5,106 bases of DNA, taken from assembly GCA_946540705.1 (NCBI GenBank), contig CAMNJD010000001.1, positions 2,745-7,850 on the forward strand. Reading direction: 5' to 3'. The notes under the pieces are model-generated. The model was not told the DNA's origin. It searched no databases and was given only the letters and a program-made list of their open reading frames with translations. Positions 1 to 5,106 of the stretch are shown piece by piece. Origin of the DNA: an uncultured Ruminococcus sp. (GTDB lineage Bacteria; Bacillota; Clostridia; Oscillospirales; Ruminococcaceae). Numbering within the stretch: position 1 is the first letter of the stretch; each line of letters opens with the position of its first letter. Made by a program: the position numbers and the translations under genes.

Positions 1-2
1 TT

Positions 3-60
3 GGGAAAGTACCCCGTAGGGCTGCTTTCCCCATTCAAAATAGCATCGCGAAGCGATACC
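3..60. repeat. Pair of intergenic hairpins beyond the terminator
   Basis: GGGAAAG (3-9) and CTTTCCC (25-31) form a 7-bp stem with a further inner CCC/GGG pair (13-15/19-21). Next to it ATCGC (45-49) and GCGAT (53-57) enclose a GAA triloop, containing the very stable GCGAAGC mini-hairpin. In minus-strand RNA, G.U pairs lengthen the second stem to eight pairs (42-49/53-60), followed by AUUUU. The rest of 61-127 shows no gene or clear signal. The compact hairpins look like a dispersed intergenic element; its copy number cannot be seen here. Confidence 0.4.
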
Positions 61-127
61 TTAATTCTATTTAACCGTTCTAAACCACCTTTTTTGTGCG
101 AGAATCCACCCAAATCTTTATTAGCCC

Positions 128-200
128 AAAAAGAGAAAAGCGGCGGCGCGTTTGTGACAACTCCAAGGCTAATTGAGCGAAGTCACGCCCCCGCCGCCGC
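128..200 (-). terminator. Intrinsic terminator after the ligase-family gene
   Basis: On the minus strand GCGGCGGCG (200 to 192) pairs perfectly with CGCCGCCGC (148 to 140). Inside it is a 5x5 internal loop, then a second stem GTGAC/GTCAC (182-186/154-158) and a 23-base loop. The outer stem is followed at once by the U-rich tract TTTTCTCTTTTT (139 to 128). It begins 23 bp after the stop codon and has the right polarity to end the rny-ligase transcript. A smaller competing hairpin, CGCCGC/GCGGCG at 195-200/207-212, overlaps its 5' arm. Confidence 0.7.
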
Positions 201-223
201 ATTCCTGCGGCGTTTCCCGCGCA

Positions 224-1984
224 TTATTTCCGCTTACCCTTCTTTTTCTTCGTATCTGCGGATTTTTTCGTATTGGCCTTTTCTGCCTCCGGTTTATTTT
301 TGACCGGCACTGCCTTCTCTGCGGATGCTTTCTCCGCCGGTCTGACCGGCTCGGGCGCATTTCCCTCCAGCGGATCCCCCGCCAGAACACCGAGCAGTAC
401 CCAGAACACCGGCGCGACCGTCAGCACGGATATACCGACAAATGCCGTGCAGCAATAGAGCAGAACTGCCGCTCCCGCACCGGTCAGCATCCAGCCCGGC
501 ATCCGCTTCCGCTGCCGCCATGCCAGCACAAAGCTGACCGCGAGCAGCACGATATGCAGCAGCAGCGCCGGAATGCCGCGTGTCGCCGCAATATAGAGAT
601 AGTCGTTATACGGCCGGTCTACGAGGTTTGCATGATCGGCAGGCGACATGCTGTGATGAAGCTGCGTGAAATAGAAATTATCCGGGCCGACACCGAGCAG
701 CGGGTCGATTTTGATCGCCTCCCAGCCTGCTTTTCGCGCATAGCGCAGTGCCGAGGCTGCATCATAAACATTGAACACATCATCCCTGCGGACATACGGT
801 CCGGCCGTGCTGAGGCGGTAGAAGCCGTCATCCCAGATCACATTGCCGTCATAAAGTGCCCAGAACGATTTGCCCTGTGTGGATTCGTTCAGTTCGGGGA
901 AGGTGAAGCCGTTTGGCAGCTCCGCCTCCGCCGCGTCAGTCTCCCATGCGTTGACGGTGAGGCCGTCCTCGGGCTGCCGGACCGTTGTTTTATCCGGACG
1001 GTAGTAGGTGTGGTTGAGTGCGGGTGTCACGAACACCCAGCCGAATGAAAGTGCGGCTGCGGCGACTGTGACCGGCACAGCGATCTTTCCGCCCCTGAGC
1101 GACCCGCGCCTGCCGATCAGGATGCCGAGCATCAGCAGAATCGCACCGCAGCCGGCAATCAGGCCGGCGACCGTCTGCGTCTTGAACAAAATCAGCATGG
1201 ACAGTGCCGCACAGACCGTGCCGTGAACACGGATCTTTTTTGATTCTGCAAGCAGCATCGCCGGAATCGCGATCGCCAGCATCATGCCCAGCAGCATTGC
1301 AAAGGTGACAGGATTGTCGGTCAGACCCGCAGGCAGGCGGATATTCCAGATCAGCATCGGCTCAGCATTGCGGTAGGCATTGAGCCCCTTGTTCGGATTG
1401 AGGTAATCGAGGAACGGCAGCGCCTGCAAAATGCCCCAGATGCACTGCACAATGCCGAATTTCATCAGCCCGCAGAGCAGCATTTCCTGATTTTCCTTCC
1501 GGCGGAGCATCGTGCCGAGGAAGAACATTGCGGCATACATCAGCAGGGCGATCCAGCCCTCATCGCGGCCGTCCTGTCCGAACACTGCGGTCGAATAGTC
1601 ATAGGCCAGCATCATTGAAATGATGCCGAGGAACAGCGATACGCCGGTGATGCCGTAGAGGATCGCGGTACCCTTTGTCCACTGCTGCCGCATCAGCCCG
1701 ACAACAGTGAAGATCAGCGCAAGCACGCCGCCGATCGAAAAGATCGTTGCGACACTGCGCAGTCCCACGAGGATCAGCGCGAAGAATGCGCCGATGCCGC
1801 CGCCGTGAACCGTATCGTTCAGCGCCGTATTTGCGGCATTTGTGACCTGATTGATGCCCTCTGCCGCCGCAGTCGCCCAGAGGACAATCAGCAGCAGCTT
1901 TGCGCAGAATTTCCGGTACCAGTCCAGATCCATATTCAGGATAAAGTTGGATTTTTCAGTTGTTCCGAAGATCGTTTTTGCCAT
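224..1984 (-). CDS. O-antigen ligase/polymerase (WaaL/Wzy-like) family membrane protein
   Basis: Proteins of this family join or polymerise undecaprenyl-linked glycans at the outer face of the cytoplasmic membrane. In a Gram-positive host the product would be a surface polysaccharide or glycosylated polymer; the substrate cannot be told. The ATG at 1982-1984 is preferred because AAAGAG sits 8 bases upstream on the minus strand; a GTG at 1991-1993 would add three residues. The 586-residue product has about a dozen hydrophobic segments (from about residue 29 to 535), the family-type LPAGLTDNPVTFAMLL around residue 217-232, a large outer loop (about 323-470) and the core motif DPLLGVGPDNF followed by DRPYNDYLYIAATRGIP. 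In WaaL enzymes the residue before Asn is normally His; here it is Tyr459. The tail (536-586) is Pro/Ala/Glu/Lys-rich, ends KKKKGKRK and should be cytoplasmic. It begins 74 bp after rny, probably in the same transcript. No other glycan gene is in view. Confidence 0.85.
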   Translation of the reverse strand: MAKTIFGTTEKSNFILNMDLDWYRKFCAKLLLIVLWATAAAEGINQVTNAANTALNDTVHGGGIGAFFALILVGLRSVATIFSIGGVLALIFTVVGLMRQQWTKGTAILYGITGVSLFLGIISMMLAYDYSTAVFGQDGRDEGWIALLMYAAMFFLGTMLRRKENQEMLLCGLMKFGIVQCIWGILQALPFLDYLNPNKGLNAYRNAEPMLIWNIRLPAGLTDNPVTFAMLLGMMLAIAIPAMLLAESKKIRVHGTVCAALSMLILFKTQTVAGLIAGCGAILLMLGILIGRRGSLRGGKIAVPVTVAAAALSFGWVFVTPALNHTYYRPDKTTVRQPEDGLTVNAWETDAAEAELPNGFTFPELNESTQGKSFWALYDGNVIWDDGFYRLSTAGPYVRRDDVFNVYDAASALRYARKAGWEAIKIDPLLGVGPDNFYFTQLHHSMSPADHANLVDRPYNDYLYIAATRGIPALLLHIVLLAVSFVLAWRQRKRMPGWMLTGAGAAVLLYCCTAFVGISVLTVAPVFWVLLGVLAGDPLEGNAPEPVRPAEKASAEKAVPVKNKPEAEKANTKKSADTKKKKGKRK

Positions 1985-2004
1985 AGCACTCACTCTTTTA
2001 CAGC

Positions 2005-2040
2005 GATGCGCATGACTCTCTTTCCGGAATCATGCGCATC
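2005..2040. repeat. 11-bp perfect stem-loop between rny and the ligase-family gene
   Basis: GATGCGCATGA (2005-2015) and TCATGCGCATC (2030-2040) are perfect reverse complements around a 14-base loop. Each arm also contains the palindrome ATGCGCAT, so the arms are partly direct repeats as well. The T-run TTTTTT (2047-2052) lies on the plus-strand side, so the element has terminator polarity against plus-strand transcription, not for rny. On the rny mRNA it is preceded by an A-run and followed by no U-tract. It may protect or define an RNA end between the two genes. Confidence 0.7.
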
Positions 2041-2058
2041 TGATTGTTTTTTACGATT

Positions 2059-3741
2059 TTACTTTGCGACATCGACTGCGCGGCTCTCACGGATGAGGTT
2101 GACCTTGATCTGACCGGGATATTCCATGTCATTTTCGATCTGCTGTGCGATCTCGCGGGCGACCAGCACCATGCGCTCGTCGTCGATGACCTCCGGCTTG
2201 ACCATGATGCGGACCTCACGGCCTGCCTGCATGGCATAGCACTTCTCCACGCCCTCATAGGACATGCAGATCTCCTCGAGCTTCTGGAGGCGCTTGATGT
2301 AGCTTTCGAGGTTCTCGCTGCGGGCGCCGGGTCTTGCGGCAGAGATCGCGTCTGCGGCCTGAACGATGCAGGCGATCGCGGTACGCGGCTCAACGTCATT
2401 GTGGTGCGCTTCAACAGCATGGATGACCTCAGCGGGTTCCTTATACTTGCGGCAGACGTCCACGCCGATCGCGACATGCGAGCCCTCGATCTCGGCGGTC
2501 AGCGCCTTGCCGATATCATGCAGCAGGCCGGCGCGTCTTGCCATATTGGCATCGACACCGAGCTCTGCGGCGAGGATGCCGGAAAGCGTTGCGACCTCGA
2601 TGCTGTGGTTCAGCACATTCTGTCTGTAGCTGGTACGGAAGGTCAGTCTGCCCAGCAGCTTGACCAGCTCCGGATTGAGGCCGTGAACATTGGTTTCGAG
2701 GACAGCTCTTTCGCCCTCCTGCTTGATGCGCTTCTCGACCTCTCTGCGCGCCTTATCGACCTTTTCCTCGATGCTTGCGGGATGAATTCTGCCGTCCACG
2801 ATGAGCTTTTCAAGCGCAATACGGGCGACCTCGCGGCGAACGGGGTCAAAGCACGAAAGGGTGATCGCCTCGGGGGTATCGTCGATGATGAGATCGACGC
2901 CTGTCAGGGACTCGATCGAGCGGATATTTCTGCCCTCGCGTCCGATGATGCGGCCCTTCATTTCGTCATTGGGCAGCGGGACGACGGAAACCGCGACCTC
3001 AGAGACCTGCTCTGCGGCGCATTTCGCGATCGCCATTGAAATGTGGCTGCGTGCGATGTCATCGCAGGTAGATTTGATCTGCTGCTCATACGCACTGACC
3101 TTGACTGCCTTTTCGTGAACAAGGTCTGCGTCGAGCTGCTTCAGCAGATAATCCTTTGCCTGATCCTTGGTGAATTCGGAGATCCGTTCAAGAATATCGA
3201 GCTCGGAGCGTTTGATCCGCTCGATCTCCTCGGTACCGGCCTTTTTGATTTCCTCTGCTTCCGCGAGGCGCTCATCCGCTGCATGGAGCTTATTCTGGAG
3301 CTGCTCCTCGCGGCGTTCAAAATGCTCGGTTTTCTTGTCGAGGGATTCTTCCTTCTGCTGGATTCTGCGTTCCTGCCGGCTCATTTCGGAGCGGCGGTCC
3401 TTGATCTCCTTTTCTGCTTCGGTTCGCAGCTTGAAGATCTCGTCCTTCGCCTCAACGAGCGCGGCTTTTTTCTTGTCCTCTGCCTCTCTGGAAGCAGAGC
3501 TGCGGATACGTTCCGCTTCCTTTTCGGCGCTTCCGATCGCAGCCTCCGCCTCGCGCTTGCGCTGCTCGATACCCTTCGAGACACCGCGGGCTTCGGCCTG
3601 CTCGACCTGCTGAGCGACATCGCGCTTTGCCTTGGATGAGCCGATCGCCGCACCGACTGCGGCACCGGCAAGCAGCGCGACAAGGATCAGCACGACAGAG
3701 GCAGGCGTCGGGATCGCCAGCATCATTGCCATGAATGCCAT
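2059..3741 (-). CDS. rny: Ribonuclease Y
   Basis: RNase Y is a membrane-tethered endoribonuclease that makes the initiating cut in bulk mRNA decay and in processing of many Bacillota transcripts; partners known in the family include PNPase, RNase J, helicase and glycolytic enzymes. The 560-residue product is complete and slightly longer than the usual ~520. Residues 14-34 form the N-terminal membrane anchor. Residues 37-245 are a long charged coiled coil rich in Glu, Lys and Arg. The KH RNA-binding domain includes GRIIGREGRN (263-272). The HD metal-binding phosphodiesterase domain includes NHSIEV (His379), LLHDIGKA (His408, Asp409), HAVEAHHND (about 441-449) and AADAISAARPG (Asp464). The C-terminus IKVNLIRESRAVDVAK is the family's hallmark ending. 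All key motifs are present, so the enzyme should be active. It has its own promoter and long leader, and probably shares a transcript with the ligase-family gene downstream. Confidence 0.97.
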   Translation of the reverse strand: MAFMAMMLAIPTPASVVLILVALLAGAAVGAAIGSSKAKRDVAQQVEQAEARGVSKGIEQRKREAEAAIGSAEKEAERIRSSASREAEDKKKAALVEAKDEIFKLRTEAEKEIKDRRSEMSRQERRIQQKEESLDKKTEHFERREEQLQNKLHAADERLAEAEEIKKAGTEEIERIKRSELDILERISEFTKDQAKDYLLKQLDADLVHEKAVKVSAYEQQIKSTCDDIARSHISMAIAKCAAEQVSEVAVSVVPLPNDEMKGRIIGREGRNIRSIESLTGVDLIIDDTPEAITLSCFDPVRREVARIALEKLIVDGRIHPASIEEKVDKARREVEKRIKQEGERAVLETNVHGLNPELVKLLGRLTFRTSYRQNVLNHSIEVATLSGILAAELGVDANMARRAGLLHDIGKALTAEIEGSHVAIGVDVCRKYKEPAEVIHAVEAHHNDVEPRTAIACIVQAADAISAARPGARSENLESYIKRLQKLEEICMSYEGVEKCYAMQAGREVRIMVKPEVIDDERMVLVAREIAQQIENDMEYPGQIKVNLIRESRAVDVAK

Positions 3742-3752
3742 ACCTGTGTTAT

Positions 3753-3758
3753 CCTCCT
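3753..3758 (-). promoter_or_regulatory. Ribosome binding site of rny
   Basis: A full AGGAGG on the minus strand ends 11 bases before the ATG at 3739-3741. The spacing is slightly long but still workable, and it favours this first ATG over the in-frame ATGs a few codons further in. Confidence 0.8.
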
Positions 3759-3971
3759 AACATCATCAGAATAAATGGGGAAATGCCCTTTGTATATCAT
3801 CTGATTCTGCGGCTGGAAACACGCCGTTTGATGATTCTTTCTTTGCAATTTTCAAGGTGGGAATCAACGGGAAAGCCGCATCGCCCCTGAAAGGCGGTGC
3901 TGCGCTGCATAAATTCAGAAATAACCGTTTCCCATATAACAGCCGGAGCGGAATCCACACCCCTATCCGGC

Positions 3972-4003
3972 AAAAAAAGGAGATCAACAGCGGCATCTGC
4001 CGC
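3972..4003 (-). promoter_or_regulatory. Possible attenuator in the rny leader
   Basis: Two mutually exclusive hairpins can form on the minus-strand RNA. The first is a perfect GCGGCA/TGCCGC stem (3990-3995/3998-4003). The second pairs GGCAGAT (4001 to 3995, one C bulged) with ATCTCC (3984 to 3979) around a 10-base loop and is followed directly by seven U residues (3978 to 3972), the layout of an intrinsic terminator. The first hairpin would sequester the 5' arm of the second and so act as antiterminator. The terminator stem is short, so this may be coincidence. Confidence 0.3.
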
Positions 4004-4070
4004 AAAACACCATCGGAAGCAGGACAATACAGAAATAGCCCCCGGCTTCCGGTGCAATGCAATAATACAC

Positions 4071-4090
4071 AAATATAGTATACTATATTT
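4071..4090. promoter_or_regulatory. 20-bp perfect palindrome over the -10 box, candidate operator
   Basis: AAATATAGTATACTATATTT is identical to its own reverse complement over all 20 bases, centred between 4080 and 4081. It contains the whole minus-strand -10 hexamer and part of the spacer. A dimeric repressor bound here would block RNA polymerase. Because the palindrome repeats TATACT on the plus strand, I looked for a divergent promoter; no plus-strand -35 box sits at the right distance. The protein that might bind is unknown. Confidence 0.5.
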
Positions 4091-4105
4091 TCGCACGAAA
4101 GTCAA
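4077..4105 (-). promoter_or_regulatory. Sigma-A type promoter for rny
   Basis: On the minus strand TTGACT (4105 to 4100) and TATACT (4082 to 4077) are separated by exactly 17 bases. Each hexamer has five of six consensus bases. The bases just upstream (4107-4122) are A/T-rich, as in an UP element. The predicted start of transcription is near 4070, which would give rny a leader of about 330 nt. The -35 box begins only 36 bp after the stop codon of the cohesin-domain gene. This is the best housekeeping promoter in the window. Confidence 0.8.
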
Positions 4106-4141
4106 GGACTATTTCATATTTTCCGGATTTGCCCCGCGGGT

Positions 4142-5106
4142 TTATCCGGTCACGGTGACGGTGCCGGGGCTGAATTTCACGGGATAGCACGGCGAATTGC
4201 CCAGCCCCGTATCTTTTACGATGAGTGCATTGACCGTCCGGAAGGAGATCACGGTCCCGGGCGGCATATCCGCCGGAACGGTGAACCGGATCTCCAGGAG
4301 CAGTGTGCCTGCGGGGATCGTCGGCTTGGCAAGGCCGGCATAAACCAGACTCAGCGACCCGCCGTCGGCATTGCAGTTGATCGGTGAGGCCGTGTACGCA
4401 TCCAGCTCCGTTCTCGCTTCACATACCGGAGGCGCTGCATCGTTTGAGGCGCTCGCATCCAGATTGAACTGGATGCCGGATGAGGTAAACGCATCCGCAT
4501 TGACCATCCGCAGCGTGACGGTCTCGCCGGGCTTTGCCGTACAGCCGGGCATGACAATCCGGATCGCGCCCGGAACGCCCTCCGGCACTGTGGTCATCAC
4601 ATCGGTCATTTCGGTGGTTGTTTCGGCCGTGGCCGTTGTTGTTTCCGATGCGGTTGTCGATGTTGCTGTCGATGTTGCTGTCGAGCCGGTGCCCGATGCG
4701 GAGGCTTCTGCCGTCCGCGGGCTGTCCGCGGCATCTGTCTGCGCTGCCGTCAAAGCGGTCGCTGTCTGTTCGGGAGCAGGCGTTTCAGCCGCCGTCACGG
4801 TCTGTGCTGTGCTGAGAGTCGTGACAGTCTGCGGCAATGCGGCCGTATCGGTGACGGGCTGTGTTGTTTCGGTCGCGGTGCTGCTGACCGTGACCTCCGC
4901 GATATCGTTCTCCGTGCGGCTGGTCGGCTCCTGCACGGGTTCGGTCTTCTGCACGCTCCGCAGAAACAGGAATCCGCCGCCGACCGCCAGCATCAGGCAT
5001 GCGGCCAGCGGGACGAACCGCAGCCATAAAAGGCCGGACTTTTTCGGTACCGGCGGCACCGGTTCAGCCGTTTCAGGCTCGGGCTCTGAGGCGATGCGCT
5101 GCATAA
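4142..5106 (-). CDS. Membrane-anchored cohesin-like domain protein, 5' end missing (possible anti-sigma factor)
   Basis: The frame is open to the window edge. A Met codon lies at 5102-5104, but nothing shows that it is the true start, so the gene is treated as partial. Residues below count from that Met. Residues 1-25 are Pro/Glu-rich and end in KK. Residues 26-48 form one transmembrane helix (WLRFVPLAACLMLAVGGGF). Residues 53-176 are a Thr/Ser/Ala linker typical of surface proteins. Residues 178-320 resemble a cohesin domain: AIRIVMPG, KPGETVTLRM, GIQFNL, AGTLLLEIRF and a closing GTVTVTG strand ending at the stop. Cohesins bind dockerin modules of cellulosomal enzymes, so this end should lie outside the cell. 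The segment PKKSGLLWLRFVPLAACLML resembles the region after the zinc-finger domain in Ruminococcus anti-sigma factors; that domain, if present, lies beyond 5106. The cohesin-like fold is fairly likely; anti-sigma function is inference. A cell-surface scaffold anchor is the alternative. No clear terminator follows. Confidence 0.8.
   Translation of the reverse strand, partial: MQRIASEPEPETAEPVPPVPKKSGLLWLRFVPLAACLMLAVGGGFLFLRSVQKTEPVQEPTSRTENDIAEVTVSSTATETTQPVTDTAALPQTVTTLSTAQTVTAAETPAPEQTATALTAAQTDAADSPRTAEASASGTGSTATSTATSTTASETTTATAETTTEMTDVMTTVPEGVPGAIRIVMPGCTAKPGETVTLRMVNADAFTSSGIQFNLDASASNDAAPPVCEARTELDAYTASPINCNADGGSLSLVYAGLAKPTIPAGTLLLEIRFTVPADMPPGTVISFRTVNALIVKDTGLGNSPCYPVKFSPGTVTVTG
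4657..4684. repeat. 12-bp tandem repeat in the Thr-rich linker
   Basis: The 12-base unit TCGATGTTGCTG (plus strand) occurs twice in direct succession, at 4657-4668 and 4669-4680, followed by the first four bases of a third copy. Read on the minus strand it encodes Ser-Thr-Ala-Thr repeats in the linker between the membrane helix and the cohesin-like domain. The unit length is a multiple of three, so gain or loss of a copy changes linker length without a frameshift. Confidence 0.85.

Larger units (their letters stand above)
3742..4070 (-). promoter_or_regulatory. Long structured 5' leader of rny
   Basis: This gene-free stretch runs from the predicted transcription start to the rny start codon. 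Four inverted repeats are visible in it: a stem of 10 positions with one mismatch at 4011-4020/4045-4054, the attenuator-like pair at 3972-4003, an 8-position stem with one mismatch at 3878-3885/3893-3900 (7-base loop), and a 6-bp stem at 3765-3770/3800-3805 ending a few bases from the ribosome binding site. Open frames here lack ribosome binding sites and plausible composition. No known riboswitch family was recognised. The structured leader suggests post-transcriptional control of rny, which is inference. Confidence 0.5.

Noticed and set aside
1..303. 100-codon plus-strand open frame at the left edge
   Set aside because: It starts at a TTG on the window edge and runs through hairpins, the terminator and the antisense of the ligase-family 3' end. 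No support for a protein.
173..1048. 291-codon open frame on the plus strand
   Set aside because: It lies antisense to the ligase-family gene, is rich in Arg, Cys and His in a way typical of shadow frames, and has no ribosome binding site or recognisable domain.
2044..3039. 331-codon open frame on the plus strand
   Set aside because: It is antisense to rny. Its Leu/Asp/Ala-rich composition mirrors the charged coding of RNase Y, as expected of a frame shadow.
3043..3639. 198-codon plus-strand open frame rich in Leu and Phe
   Set aside because: It is the reverse complement of the coiled-coil coding region of RNase Y, whose Glu/Lys codons read as Leu/Phe on the other strand. It is not a membrane protein gene.
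3791..3819. Second promoter close to rny (TTTCCA, 17 bases, TATACA on the minus strand)
   Set aside because: Both hexamers match the consensus poorly (about four of six each), far weaker than the promoter at 4077-4105.
3766..4062. 98-codon minus-strand open frame in the rny leader, starting with TTG just after the predicted transcription start
   Set aside because: It has no ribosome binding site, an odd Cys/Leu/Arg-rich composition and no recognisable domain. The leader is better explained as untranslated.
4123..4149. CCGGAT/ATCCGG stem overlapping the stop of the cohesin-domain gene, with CCCGCGGG in its loop, as a terminator
   Set aside because: The stem is only 6 bp with a 15-base loop, and on the minus strand it is followed by AAAATATGAA, with no U-tract.

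Overview
The window looks like chromosomal DNA from a GC-rich gut-type Bacillota, most likely Ruminococcus or a close relative in Oscillospiraceae/Ruminococcaceae. Three things point there: a typical Gram-positive RNase Y, strong AGGAGG ribosome binding and sigma-A type promoter signals, and a cohesin-like domain, which is a hallmark of cellulosome-forming ruminococci and clostridia. The genus is an inference from gene content; no marker gene is present.

All three real genes lie on the minus strand, so the order of transcription runs from the right end of the window to the left. (1) 4142-5106 is the 3' part of a gene for a single-pass membrane protein: a short proline/glutamate-rich cytoplasmic segment, a transmembrane helix, a Thr/Ser/Ala-rich linker and a C-terminal cohesin-like domain. 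Its 5' end is outside the window, and the juxtamembrane sequence resembles zinc-finger anti-sigma factors. (2) 3742-4141 holds no gene but carries a near-consensus promoter with a 20-bp perfect palindrome over its -10 box, then a predicted leader of about 330 nt with several hairpins, one of them attenuator-like. (3) 2059-3741 encodes RNase Y (rny), the membrane-anchored endoribonuclease that starts mRNA decay in many Bacillota. (4) A 74-bp gap with an 11-bp perfect stem-loop separates it from (5) 224-1984, an O-antigen ligase/polymerase (WaaL/Wzy-like) family membrane protein. (6) 1-223 contains the likely intrinsic terminator of this transcription unit, followed by small hairpins that look like a structured intergenic element.

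rny and the ligase-family gene are probably cotranscribed from the promoter at 4077-4105, because no minus-strand terminator and no clear promoter lies between them. The cohesin-domain gene appears to be the end of a separate upstream unit. No tRNA, rRNA, CRISPR array, insertion sequence or phage gene is visible. The most interesting items are the cohesin domain on a possible anti-sigma factor, the long structured and palindrome-controlled rny leader, and a Tyr in place of the conserved His in the ligase-family motif.
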